Assembly: GCF_021789315.1 (NCBI RefSeq) | Contig: NZ_CP084561.1 | Span: 1,240,001 to 1,304,000 of the forward strand | DNA from: Arthrobacter sp. FW305-BF8 | GTDB taxonomy: Bacteria; Actinomycetota; Actinomycetes; Actinomycetales; Micrococcaceae | Reading direction: 5' to 3' | DNA: 64,000 bases | Shown here: in pieces, positions 17,101 to 26,119 of the stretch | How positions within the stretch are numbered: position 1 is the stretch's first letter | How the letters are laid out: every line of letters starts with the position of its first letter | The notes under the pieces: model-generated | Told to the model about the DNA's origin: nothing | Databases searched by the model: none | The model's input: only the letters and a program-made list of their open reading frames with translations | Position numbers and translations under genes: made by a program

Positions 17101-20100
17101 GTCTGCCCCGGGCTGAGACCCAGGAAGGCCCCGAGCTCCTCGAGCGCGAACGGCCGTGACGGCATATAATTCGTGAGCTCAGGGGAGCGGACGATCACCG
17201 CCCGCCATTGACCACGGGACACAGCCACGTTGATCCGGTTGCGGTTGAGCAGGAATTCGGCGCCGCGCGGTGCCTCGGCAATGGCCGAACATGCCATGGA
17301 CACGAGCACCACTGGAGCCTCCTGGCCCTGGAACTTGTCCACCGTGCCCACCCGCACCTCGGACAGGCCCTCATGGTCCAGGGCCTGCCGGACGGCCTGC
17401 ACCTGGGCGTTGTACGCAGCCACCACCAGGATGTCCCTGGCTTCCAGCCGCCGGATCGGCTCGTCCTTGCCGGGCGTCCACTTGAGCCCGATATGCTCGC
17501 GCGCCAGTCCGACGATCGCTGCCGCCTCTTCCGCAGAGCTTGTGGTGTTGCCGGCATGCGGCACCAGAACGGTTTCCACGCCCGGAGGTAGCCCGTCGAG
17601 GTGGCGCAGGGATGCCGCCGGTGCGGATTCCAGTTTGCCGTCGTAACTGAGCACCGACACCTTGCGGCAGAGCTCAGGATGCATCCGCCAGGAATCGGCG
17701 AGGAAGTAGCCCCGCTCGGCAGGCATCGTGGCGTGCCCGGCTGACAGCCACCCGAGCGCGGACTCGTCGACCGGCTCAGGATGCGATCCCTGGGTGACCT
17801 GGGGAAGCTGCTGTGGGTCGCCGAGCAGCAGGAGCCGCTTCGCGGACCGGGCCACGGCCAGCGTGTTGGCCAGCGAATACTGGCCGGCCTCGTCAATGAC
17901 CAGCAGATCCAGGGATCGTGCCGGTACGCATTTGCTCGTCATGGTCCAGGCGGTTCCGCCAACCAGGCAACCGCCGTCCGCGTCCAGGAGCCGCGCGATG
18001 TCCTCGTCGGCGACGCAGGTCCATGGGACGTCGTGCGGTTGGGACAGTTTCTTGGCCACCACGGCGTGATCCACCCCGGCCTTCTCGATTGCCGTGCAGA
18101 GCATGTTCTCGACGACGGCGTGCGACTGGGCGACCACGCCCACCTTCCAGCCGGCCTGCACCAGTCGGGCGATGACGTGGGAGCCGACGAACGTCTTGCC
18201 CGTTCCCGGAGGACCCTGCACCGCGACGTAGGACCCGTCGAGGTGTTCCAGCGCCCGGGTAATCGCAGACACGTAATCCGCTTTGCCCTCCGCATCGTTG
18301 CCAACTGCAGGCAGATTCCGGATGCCGGCCAGCCTGGGTGCTGTCCGGCGCAGGATGTCCACGCCGGGATGCTTGGGAAGTTCCGGCAGCGAGGAGCCGA
18401 CGAGCTGCGCGAGTTCCGCCAAAGCGGCTTCGATGCTGACGGTGGGAATGGGACGGTCGTCCGTCAGCGCCATGGGCAGCTGGAAGTACGGGGGCACCGC
18501 TTTCTTGGATTTCTCCGTGATGGTGATGACGGTCCGGCCGGGCTGATCGGGATGGTCCTCGACGGCTTCCACGAGCGTGCCGAAAATGCCGTCCCGGGAG
18601 GGCGGCATGGTGGCTTCCTGGCGTGCTTCAGCAGCACCTGCAGGCTGGCCTGCTGCCACCCGCCGCGGGGTCCGCCCGCCGTCGACCTCCCCGAGGCCGT
18701 CGGGCAGGGGGTCCTCGAACATCCTGAACCAGGTGGAACCCGGCTTGAACTCCGAACCCTCGCTCATGATGCCGGTGAGCCGCAGGGTGCGGGATTCAGT
18801 CCGGGCGCGAGCGGTGGGCGGCGCCCAGTCCGACACGACCTCAGCCGATTCGACGATGAACACGTTGCGCTGGTCCCGCCACCTGTCGACCTCGGATTCG
18901 AGCCGGTCGAAATGCCCCCACCAGAACTGTTTGCGCTCCCGCCGGTGGTACCCGGTAGCCGCCGCGACCAGTGCCACGGCCTGCTCGTCCGGCGTCAGCC
19001 CGCGGTGCTCCGGAATGGCGTCTAGGAAGGCACGCAGACCCGCTTCCTCCTGTGACGGTTCAGCGTCCGGGACTGCATCCGACGGCGTCTGGGAACCGGA
19101 GGCTTCCAGGGCGCCGGCTTCCGCAGGAGCACTGATCTCCGCCAAAGCACTGATCTCCGTCAAAGCACTGATGTCCGGCTGAGCAGCGGGTGCCCCACCG
19201 CCACGCAGTTGCAGCAGCCAGTCCCGCAGGCGCAGCGTGGAAAGGCAGTCGTACTGGTTGTAGTCAGAAATGGAGGCCAGGATGGCAGCCGCCTCCTCCT
19301 GCGTCTCGGGTCCGGCATCGCGCGCTTCGCAGTAGGCCGCGTATGCCACCACCGAAGCGCCGGCGTCCTTGACGTCCCCGGAGCGCAGGTTGTCTCCCAT
19401 GTACAGGGGCTCGAGCTTCTTGATGGAGTACGAGGCCTCGGAGATGCGGAGTGAGTGCCGGACGGTCGCATACAGGTCCACGAGGAGCCCGCCGCGCAGC
19501 CACGAATCCACCACGTCCTCGCCGGCGACATGGTTCAGTGAAAGATTGCGCAGGGCTGTTTTTTCGTAGGGCGCATAGTGGTAGACGTGCATGTCCGGGT
19601 ACCGGGCCCGGCGTTCCTCCACGTAGGCGAGGAAGTCCAGGAACGCCTGCCGTTCATCGGCGCGCGAGTGGGCCCAGAACGGCCGGAACAACGGCTCCTG
19701 GCCCGGCGGATCAGTGGGCCGCGGAGCCTCAATCACACCGAACAGGTACTCCAGGCCCCATCGGTCCGCGGGATCCTGCCAGAGGGGGTCGCCCTCGAAG
19801 TCGAAGAAGATGTCGCCGTCACTCGGGGCAGGAATCCCGGCCAACGCGTTGTCTGGCAGCACCTTGTAGGTAACGGTGTGCGGCCGGCCCTCCTTCACGA
19901 AGGTGCGTGAACCGTCCTCAACCTCACGGCCGGTCTGCATCCTGGCCTGGTCGCGCAGCCGCCGGCGCGGCCCGGTAGCCAGGTGCAGAGGCAGGTCGGC
20001 GAGGGCGTCGATGGTAGTGATGCCGTCCGCAACCAGCTTCTTCCGCTGGACGGAGGTCATGCCTGCCACCATCAGCAGGTCCCGGTGCTGGGTCACCTGC

Positions 20101-20861
20101 TCGGCGCAGTAGTCGCACCTGCCGCAGTAGGTGACCCCGGGCTGCTGCCACGCCACTTGAGCCTCGGCGTGGCGGTGCGCGGCCGTGAGGTCACGGAACC
20201 GCGCCCGGCGCTCGCGGTACACGGGCAGCAGGTCCGCCAGCGAGTGGGAACTGCGTTCCATGTTGCCCAGCACCAGGGTGACGCGCGGGGCGGGTTCGAG
20301 TCCAAGACTGATCAGTTGGTCGCCGTACGCAGCAAGCTGCAGCAGGGCACCGACCTTGGCATGCCGCGCGAGCTTGGTGTCCCAGACCGCATACCGCGGG
20401 GCACCACTGTCTCCGCCAGGCACGTCAGAACCAGGCGAGGCGGCCCCCTCCCGCACCAGGAAGTCCGCATAGCCGAGGAATTCGCCGTCGAAGAAGGTGG
20501 CCTGGAAGACGACGTCGGCGCCGGTGCGGAGGGCGGCGGCGGTTTCCCGGGCCTTGTTCGCCAGGTCGGCACGGTCCGTGGTTCCACGCTCGACGCAGTA
20601 AACGCCGGTGCCGCGCGCCGGATCCCACGGGCCATGCTCGTCGATGAGGGAGGCGAGCACCTTGTGCTCATGGAGATCGCCGAGTTTGCCCGCCCGGGCC
20701 TGCATCTCGTCCGGGGGGAAGTCAGCCTTGGGGGAGCGGCCCAGCTTCTCGTCCAGGATCCGCAGCGTGCGGTACTCGCACTCACTGGCGGCCACGAGGT
20801 CGCTGGCTGAGAACACCAGATCAGCTGGCGCTCCCGGCGTGGTCGGGTGGAGCAGGAACAT
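17085..20861 (-). CDS. RecB-like nuclease / RNase H-like exonuclease / SF1 helicase fusion (TM0106 type)
   Basis: 1258 residues with three modules. Residues 1-270 are a RecB-type nuclease: GYADFLV, then YAVWDTKLARH near 157-167 (catalytic Asp and Lys), with Cys28 and CGRCDYC near 246-252 as likely iron-sulfur ligands. Residues 340-560 resemble the YprB/RNase H-like exonuclease, starting IFFDFEGDP. The C-terminal part is a UPF1-like SF1 helicase: Walker A GPPGTGKT near 880, LLVIDEAGQYSL, LLLGDPQQLPQV, VDKFQGQEAPVV near 1172 and INVAVSRG. Domain order matches the actinobacterial bifunctional RecB nuclease/helicase family, presumably for DNA or RNA processing; cellular role unknown. Confidence 0.92.
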   Translation of the reverse strand: MFLLHPTTPGAPADLVFSASDLVAASECEYRTLRILDEKLGRSPKADFPPDEMQARAGKLGDLHEHKVLASLIDEHGPWDPARGTGVYCVERGTTDRADLANKARETAAALRTGADVVFQATFFDGEFLGYADFLVREGAASPGSDVPGGDSGAPRYAVWDTKLARHAKVGALLQLAAYGDQLISLGLEPAPRVTLVLGNMERSSHSLADLLPVYRERRARFRDLTAAHRHAEAQVAWQQPGVTYCGRCDYCAEQVTQHRDLLMVAGMTSVQRKKLVADGITTIDALADLPLHLATGPRRRLRDQARMQTGREVEDGSRTFVKEGRPHTVTYKVLPDNALAGIPAPSDGDIFFDFEGDPLWQDPADRWGLEYLFGVIEAPRPTDPPGQEPLFRPFWAHSRADERQAFLDFLAYVEERRARYPDMHVYHYAPYEKTALRNLSLNHVAGEDVVDSWLRGGLLVDLYATVRHSLRISEASYSIKKLEPLYMGDNLRSGDVKDAGASVVAYAAYCEARDAGPETQEEAAAILASISDYNQYDCLSTLRLRDWLLQLRGGGAPAAQPDISALTEISALAEISAPAEAGALEASGSQTPSDAVPDAEPSQEEAGLRAFLDAIPEHRGLTPDEQAVALVAAATGYHRRERKQFWWGHFDRLESEVDRWRDQRNVFIVESAEVVSDWAPPTARARTESRTLRLTGIMSEGSEFKPGSTWFRMFEDPLPDGLGEVDGGRTPRRVAAGQPAGAAEARQEATMPPSRDGIFGTLVEAVEDHPDQPGRTVITITEKSKKAVPPYFQLPMALTDDRPIPTVSIEAALAELAQLVGSSLPELPKHPGVDILRRTAPRLAGIRNLPAVGNDAEGKADYVSAITRALEHLDGSYVAVQGPPGTGKTFVGSHVIARLVQAGWKVGVVAQSHAVVENMLCTAIEKAGVDHAVVAKKLSQPHDVPWTCVADEDIARLLDADGGCLVGGTAWTMTSKCVPARSLDLLVIDEAGQYSLANTLAVARSAKRLLLLGDPQQLPQVTQGSHPEPVDESALGWLSAGHATMPAERGYFLADSWRMHPELCRKVSVLSYDGKLESAPAASLRHLDGLPPGVETVLVPHAGNTTSSAEEAAAIVGLAREHIGLKWTPGKDEPIRRLEARDILVVAAYNAQVQAVRQALDHEGLSEVRVGTVDKFQGQEAPVVLVSMACSAIAEAPRGAEFLLNRNRINVAVSRGQWRAVIVRSPELTNYMPSRPFALEELGAFLGLSPGQTQLTT

Positions 20862-21023
20862 GGGGCCTCCCCATTGGCAGCCTCGCTCCGGGACGGTTCC
20901 CGGTGCACTGATTTGAATCTAGCAAGAGGCTATGACAATCAAACCGCACCGGGAGCTTTGCTGAGCGAGGAGCAGCGCCAACGGGGGACCCCACGTGCTT
21001 GCGCAGGCCAGAGAATGCGCAGA

Positions 21024-21326
21024 TTAGTGGGCGGCCTGCCGTCCATTGTGGGAGTAGGTGAGGCAGTCGGCGTTGTCCGGGCCCGGGCCGACGTGGACTT
21101 CCGGTGCCTTGCACATGAGGTGGTCGTTGTGGACGCATTCCGACCGCTGGCATGCCCCGACGCCGGCGAGGACCTTCGGCAGGCCGCCGTGAATGCCGGT
21201 GTCGATGAACGTGGCACACGAGGCGTGGTCTGTGGTGCCGCCAACCGTGATGGCCTCGGCGTTGCATTCAGAATGGTCGTTGAAGGAGCAGTTGGTAACG
21301 CTGCAATCGGCTACATGCGTGCTCAT
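21024..21326 (-). CDS. DUF1540 protein with two Cys-rich repeats
   Basis: 100 residues. Two copies of the DUF1540 pattern: first CSVTNCSFNDHSECNAEAITVG with a later Cys, then CQRSECVHNDHLMCKAPEVHVG with a later Cys. Each has four cysteines and a conserved His, suggesting metal binding. GGAGG 5 bases before the ATG at 21326 fixes the start. Function unknown. Confidence 0.9.
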   Translation of the reverse strand: MSTHVADCSVTNCSFNDHSECNAEAITVGGTTDHASCATFIDTGIHGGLPKVLAGVGACQRSECVHNDHLMCKAPEVHVGPGPDNADCLTYSHNGRQAAH

Positions 21327-21652
21327 GGATTCCTCCAAGATTCCGGACGCCCCGGCTGGGCGGCTCGCTCTTCCCAACGTAGGCCGAATGGGTCCAATCA
21401 AAAAGACCCAATTGTGTTGCGTAATTGATGTAATTGCTAAAACCCAACCCCTGAGTGTCTGCTCTCAATTTCCCGCCCAACCCCCATGGACCCGGTACGG
21501 GCAGCGTTCTAGACTGGCAGGACCCTCCACCTGTCAGGCCCGACGGCGTCGTCCGGTCTTCCGGGGGAATGCCCTGGAGGGCGCATCACATCACTCAGGA
21601 ATTCACCGCCGACCCTTCACAGGGAGGGGTCCGTGACGCCAGGAGGAAAGAG

Positions 21653-22864
21653 ATGGAAGGGAACAAAGCCGTTGCCTACAAGGGACCCGGCAAGGTGGAA
21701 GTCATCGATATCGACTACCCCACATTTGAACTTAAGGACGGGCCGGGCGTAAACCCGGCCAACGTGGGGCGCAAGGTGCCCCACGGTGCGATTATCAAGA
21801 CGGTGGCCACCAACATCTGCGGCTCGGACCAGCACATGGTTCGAGGACGGACGACGGCGCCGCCCGACCTGGTGCTGGGCCACGAAATCACCGGTGAAGT
21901 GGTGGAAGTGGGGCCCGGTGTCGAATTCATCAAGGTGGGCGACCTGTGCTCCGTGCCTTTCAATATCTCGTGTGGCCGTTGCCGGAACTGCAAGGAGCGC
22001 AAGACCGGTATCTGCCTTAACGTGAACCCGGACCGGCCGGGCAGCGCGTACGGCTACGTGGACATGGGCGGCTGGGTGGGCGGCCAGGCCAACTATGTGC
22101 TGGTGCCGTACGCGGACTGGAACCTGCTCAAGTTCCCGGACAAGGACAAGGCCATGGAGAAGATCCTGGACCTGGCCATGCTCTCGGACATCTTCCCCAC
22201 GGGCTTCCACGGCGCGGTGACGGCGGGGGTCGGCGTCGGGTCCACCGTATACGTCGCGGGTGCCGGTCCTGTTGGACTGGCAGCGGCGACGAGCGCGCAC
22301 CTGCTGGGTGCCGCCGTCGTGATTGTGGGCGACATGAACAGCGACCGGCTGGCGCAGGCGCGCAGCTTCGGCTGCGAGACCGTGGACCTGACCAAGGGCG
22401 GCCCGCAGGAGCAGATTGAACAGATCCTGGGCGTGCCCGAGGTGGACTGTGCCGTGGATGCCGTGGGCTTCGAGGCGAAGGGCCACGGCCAGGGCGCCAA
22501 GGAGGCGCCGGCCACCGTGCTGAATTCGCTGATGGAAATCACTGCGGCGGGCGGCGCGCTGGGCATTCCGGGGCTGTACGTGACGGGGGACCCGGGCGGC
22601 ATCGACGAATCTGCGAAGAAGGGTGCGCTGAGCCTGAGCCTCGGCACCGGCTGGGCGAAGTCGCTGAGCTTCACCACGGGCCAGTGTCCGGTGATGAAGT
22701 ACAACCGGCAGCTGATGATGGCCATCCTCAACGACCGCGTGAGCATAGCCAAGAACGTCAACGCCAAGCCGATTCCGCTGGACGAAGCACCGAAGGGGTA
22801 CGCCGAATTCGACGCCGGCGCCGCCACCAAGTACGTGCTGAACCCGAACGGATACCTCAGCTGA
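21653..22864 (+). CDS. fdhA: Zinc alcohol dehydrogenase, glutathione-independent formaldehyde dehydrogenase type
   Basis: 403 residues. Catalytic zinc ligands are Cys56 (ICGSDQHM) and His77 in GHE; the structural zinc cysteines 107, 110, 113 and 121 are complete (CGRCRNCKERKTGIC). The Rossmann segment is VYVAGAGPVGLAAA. Length and the openings MEGNKAVAYKGPGKVEV and DMGGWVGGQANYVLVPYADWNLLKF match glutathione-independent formaldehyde dehydrogenase/dismutase of the Pseudomonas putida type. It would oxidise formaldehyde to formate with bound NAD. AGGAGG lies before the ATG at 21653. Confidence 0.9.
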   Translation: MEGNKAVAYKGPGKVEVIDIDYPTFELKDGPGVNPANVGRKVPHGAIIKTVATNICGSDQHMVRGRTTAPPDLVLGHEITGEVVEVGPGVEFIKVGDLCSVPFNISCGRCRNCKERKTGICLNVNPDRPGSAYGYVDMGGWVGGQANYVLVPYADWNLLKFPDKDKAMEKILDLAMLSDIFPTGFHGAVTAGVGVGSTVYVAGAGPVGLAAATSAHLLGAAVVIVGDMNSDRLAQARSFGCETVDLTKGGPQEQIEQILGVPEVDCAVDAVGFEAKGHGQGAKEAPATVLNSLMEITAAGGALGIPGLYVTGDPGGIDESAKKGALSLSLGTGWAKSLSFTTGQCPVMKYNRQLMMAILNDRVSIAKNVNAKPIPLDEAPKGYAEFDAGAATKYVLNPNGYLS

Positions 22865-22994
22865 CGTAGGTGCGGCGGCGGGGACACGCGGGCGGCCCGG
22901 CCCCAGAGGATGGGCCGCACGCGGTCCCCATTGCCGTCGTCGGCGAGTAGGGCCAGACTCGTGGAAAGACGGGCCCAGCCACAGGAGGAGATCC

Positions 22995-23291
22995 ATGAAC
23001 AGCCAACAGGACGAAACACCGCTCGAAGTGCCGGACGTTGACGCGTTTGAGCAGCGCCAGTCGGCGGGCGGGGAGTCCGGGGACGAGGAACAGCGGCCAT
23101 TGCCCGAGGACGTTCCCGAGGCGGATGCCCTGGAGCAGCGGACCCCGCTGAGGTCCAACGGACCGGCCGCCGCCCCCGATCTCTCAGCCGAGGAAGCGGC
23201 CGAGGCCGACGCCATTGAGCAGGCCGCGGGCACGCCCGGCAGCGACGAGGACGACTACCCGTTCGCGAGCGAGGTGCCGGAGGAGGGCTGA
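22995..23291 (+). CDS. Small acidic protein with three DAxEQ repeats
   Basis: 98 residues, very acidic, no membrane segment. The motif (V/A)DA(F/L/I)EQ appears three times: VDAFEQRQ, ADALEQRT and ADAIEQAA, about 30 residues apart, the last two each preceded by an acidic EE or EDVPE stretch. Ends EDDYPFASEVPEEG. A ribosome site (CAGGAGGAG) precedes the ATG. Family function unknown. Confidence 0.78.
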   Translation: MNSQQDETPLEVPDVDAFEQRQSAGGESGDEEQRPLPEDVPEADALEQRTPLRSNGPAAAPDLSAEEAAEADAIEQAAGTPGSDEDDYPFASEVPEEG

Positions 23292-23344
23292 ACCGGCCGT
23301 TTGGCGGGCTCCCGGCTACGGTGCCGCCGGTTCGGTGCGGCCGG

Positions 23345-24082
23345 TTACTTGCTGCCGGCCACCGTGCCTCCGCACTGGGCCAGGACGGAGGCCATCGCGG
23401 TTCGCTCGGCCTGGGTCACCCACAGCTTGTACTTCGCCTTGACCGAAATCTGCCGCGCGACGTACGGGCAGCGGTAGGCCTTGCTGCTCGGCAGCCAGGT
23501 GCCGGCGTCGCCGTCGGACTTTTGCTGGTTGGCGGGGCCGGACGCGGCCAGCAGGTTGAGGGGATCGTTGGCGAAGGCCGTCCGCTGTGCCTTGCTGAGG
23601 CGCTGGGCACCCTTCTGCCACGCGTCGCTCAGGGCGACGACGTGGTCGATCTGGACTGCGCTGCTGGTTTTGCTGCCGCGCGTAAAGGCGATGGTGGTGG
23701 CCGTGTACGGATCTGCCAGGGAGCCGGTCAGGACGATGCAGTTCTTCGTTCCGGACTTGAAGGTTGTGGCTTTGAGGTCCCGGGCGAGGATGTCGTTGCG
23801 GGTGTCGCAGCCGTTGTGGTCCGTGTCCGACCATGCCGGGCCAAACTCTTCCCGGTCGTAGCCCGTTTTCGGTGCGCGTCCCTTGACCGGCAGGGTGGCA
23901 AGGAGGTCGGCTGCTTTGACGGCGTAGCCGGGCGCGTTGCCGGCCGGCCCGCCGGGAACAGCGTCCGACGACGGCTGCCGGGTTACGCTGATTGCGCCGC
24001 CGCAGGCGGTGGTGGCAAGGATGACGGCGGCAAGGGCGCCGGCTGCAAACCAGTTCCTTCTGCGGGGCGGTGCGTGGTGCAA
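23345..24082 (-). CDS. Secreted HNH endonuclease family lipoprotein (DUF1524)
   Basis: About 245 residues. After a basic start (PRRRNW) comes a hydrophobic core and the lipobox LATTACGG, suggesting export and lipidation. The catalytic region is DUF1524/HNH-like: YDREEFGPAW, CDTRNDIL, QIDHVVALSDAWQKGA (Asp-His) and NDPLNLLA. Such proteins are extracellular nucleases. The start is uncertain: the TTG at 24082 has GGGAG 9 bases upstream and gives a normal signal peptide, whereas a longer frame to 24196 adds 38 residues that look non-coding. Confidence 0.85.
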   Translation of the reverse strand: MHHAPPRRRNWFAAGALAAVILATTACGGAISVTRQPSSDAVPGGPAGNAPGYAVKAADLLATLPVKGRAPKTGYDREEFGPAWSDTDHNGCDTRNDILARDLKATTFKSGTKNCIVLTGSLADPYTATTIAFTRGSKTSSAVQIDHVVALSDAWQKGAQRLSKAQRTAFANDPLNLLAASGPANQQKSDGDAGTWLPSSKAYRCPYVARQISVKAKYKLWVTQAERTAMASVLAQCGGTVAGSK

Positions 24083-24186
24083 GGCGGTGTACTCCCGTGG
24101 CGCTGGTTGTCGATTCAACGATCGATCGTACTGGCCGGGCGGGGTGAGCTGGCGGTGCCACGCGGAGGACGTCCTGAAACGCAGAG

Positions 24187-24220
24187 AGCCCCGCACTGCC
24201 TGACGGCGTTGTGCGGGGCT
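24187..24220. terminator. Terminator-like hairpin in a divergent promoter region
   Basis: Perfect 10-bp arms AGCCCCGCAC (24187-24196) and GTGCGGGGCT (24211-24220). It lies between two divergently transcribed genes, where no gene end needs a terminator, so it may end a small RNA or act as an attenuator. Confidence 0.5.
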
Positions 24221-24446
24221 TCTCCTAGCGGCAGGACCACCTCGGATGGGGGATACGCGGTGGGCCTGTTCATAGGCTAGAGAAGTTTCCTGAAAATTGG
24301 CTAGGAATGTGCCAGCTTTCCGCTGGGCGTCTTTGGGTCCCCCGCATGGGCTCCTGTGAAGCTACTCGTCCTTGACTTCACCGTCGGGCTAAACCAGTGT
24401 TGAAACCGCACTGACCAGCAGGTTTTTCCCTCAAAGGAGATGCGTC

Positions 24447-24992
24447 ATGACTCTTCCCGCAGGCCTGACCCCCGGCATCTGGACACTCGACATGTCCCAC
24501 AGTGAAATCGGCTTCAGCGTGCGGCATGCCGGGATCAGCAAGGTCCGCGGGCGGTTCCGGGAAGCAACCGGCGAGGCTCATGTGCGGGATACCCTGGCCG
24601 ATTCGTCGCTGCATGCCACCGTCAGTACCGCCAGCTTCGATTCCGGTGACGCCAACCGAGACGCCCACGTGCAGGGGGCGGACTTCTTCGACGTCGCGGA
24701 ATTCCCGGAGATGACCTTCAAGGGCACTCACATCGACGGCGACGGCGAGGATTACACCCTGACCGGCGACCTCACCATCAAGGGCATCACCAAGCCCGTC
24801 GAGCTGGAGGTCGAGTTTACCGGCGTAGCTGTAGACCCGTTCGGTGCCACCCGCGCAGGCTTCTCTGCGGAGGCCGACATCAGCCGCAAGGAGTTCGGCC
24901 TGACCTGGAACGCGGCCCTGGAAGCCGGCGGGCTCCTGGTCAGCGACAAGGTGAAGATCAACCTCGAGGCCGCGCTGGTTAAGCAGGGATAA
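24447..24992 (+). CDS. YceI family protein
   Basis: 181 residues covering the whole YceI lipocalin-like barrel (GIWTLDMSHSEIGFSVRHAGISKVRGRF, then DFFDVAEFPEMTFKG, YTLTGDLTIKGITKPVELEVEF, FGLTWNAALEAGG). YceI proteins bind polyisoprenoid-type lipids; many are periplasmic, but this one has no signal peptide. AAAGGAG precedes the ATG at 24447. Confidence 0.93.
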   Translation: MTLPAGLTPGIWTLDMSHSEIGFSVRHAGISKVRGRFREATGEAHVRDTLADSSLHATVSTASFDSGDANRDAHVQGADFFDVAEFPEMTFKGTHIDGDGEDYTLTGDLTIKGITKPVELEVEFTGVAVDPFGATRAGFSAEADISRKEFGLTWNAALEAGGLLVSDKVKINLEAALVKQG

Positions 24993-25192
24993 GCGCACCT
25001 CGGGTCCTCATGTCTGCCACTCCGGCCCGTCTCCCTGACATCCTCCGCGTGCTCGGTCGCGTGGACGCCCGCTGGGCGGACGTGACGCTCCCTTAGACGC
25101 ACGCTTCGGGATGCCACGGAGACGGCAGGAAGCAAGGCCATGTCGAACCCTGTGAGCACCTGTCCGACCCAGGCGCCTCGTTTGAATGGGAG

Positions 25193-25924
25193 TCAGGAAA
25201 GCCGGGCGATGCTTCGCCTTACGGGGCGGGATGCTGTGCCGTCCGAGAAAAGTTCGGGTGATGCCGCCTGGATGCGCTTGACGTCCTCGAAGACGCCGCG
25301 CAGGTGCACGCGCAGCGAGCTGTCTGCTTCGGTGCGGTTGTTGGCCTCGAGTGCGTCCACCACGGCGGTGTGCTGTTCGATCAGGGTGGACACGGGCCGG
25401 GTGTCGATCAGGCTGAGCCGGCGGGCACGGTCCAGGTGGGCCTTGGCCGAGTTGACCGCGGTCCAGGCCGACTCGTGCCCTGCCAGGCGAAGGAGCTCGC
25501 GGTGGAAGTCCTCGTCGAGCCGGAAGAACTCCTCGACGTCGCCGGCGGCCTCTGCGTTCCGCTGTGCGGCCAGGATCTCCCGCAATCCGGCGAGCCCTGA
25601 GGCGTCCACCACCGCATCCTTGAGGGAGGCGCATTCAATGGCCTCGCGGACGAACTGTGCCTCCGAGACGCGGCCCAAATCCACGAGCGAGACGAACGAA
25701 CCGATCTGCGGGAAGACCTGCACCAGCCCCTCTTCGCGCAGCAGGATGAGGCTTTCGCGCACAGGCGTCCGGCTGACACCCAGCTCCTGGGCGAGCTCGT
25801 TTTCGGACAGCGGCTCGCCGGGAGGGAGCTGCAGGGAAATGATGCGACGCCGGAGCGTATCCAGTGTCTGGTCCCGCACGGAGAGCCGCGGAGACTGCCC
25901 TTTTTCGGGTTTGCCGGTTGCCAT
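25193..25924 (-). CDS. GntR family regulator, FadR/FCD subgroup
   Basis: 243 residues. An N-terminal winged helix-turn-helix (LRRRIISLQLPPGEPLSENELAQELGVSRTPVRESLILLREEGLV) covers about 15-75. A helical FCD ligand domain follows at 90-215, including the metal-site type residues in LDEDFHRELLRLAGH. It is divergent from the hexuronate transporter and catabolic genes, so it most likely represses them and responds to a pathway sugar acid (UxuR-like). The effector cannot be read from sequence. Confidence 0.92.
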   Translation of the reverse strand: MATGKPEKGQSPRLSVRDQTLDTLRRRIISLQLPPGEPLSENELAQELGVSRTPVRESLILLREEGLVQVFPQIGSFVSLVDLGRVSEAQFVREAIECASLKDAVVDASGLAGLREILAAQRNAEAAGDVEEFFRLDEDFHRELLRLAGHESAWTAVNSAKAHLDRARRLSLIDTRPVSTLIEQHTAVVDALEANNRTEADSSLRVHLRGVFEDVKRIQAASPELFSDGTASRPVRRSIARLS

Positions 25925-25943
25925 GCATCCAGTGTAGCCATCG

Positions 25944-25978
25944 TTGACAAACTAGAATGGTAGTGCTTGTATGGTAGT
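25944..25978. promoter_or_regulatory. Candidate promoter/operator of the hexuronate genes
   Basis: TTGACA at 25944-25949 is followed by two direct ATGGTAGT repeats (25957-25964 and 25971-25978), 14 bp apart, in the space between the GntR gene and the transporter. Direct half-sites over a -35 element would suit a repressor, but the -10 element is weak. Confidence 0.45.
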
Positions 25979-26119
25979 CGATAGAGTGCGAAGACGAAGC
26001 AGAATCTTCTGCGAGCGCTCCTCCATTCGAGGCGTTGATCGGGTTCCCCCAGCCACATAGAAGGCCCGCGCACAAATGCCTCCTCACAGCACAGAACCTC
26101 CAAGGAAGAAGGACTGGAA

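Noticed and set aside
24083..24196. N-terminal extension of the HNH lipoprotein to the ATG at 24196
   Set aside because: The extra 38 residues are atypical, overlap the hairpin at 24187-24220 and would bury the signal peptide; TTG 24082 with GGGAG is better.
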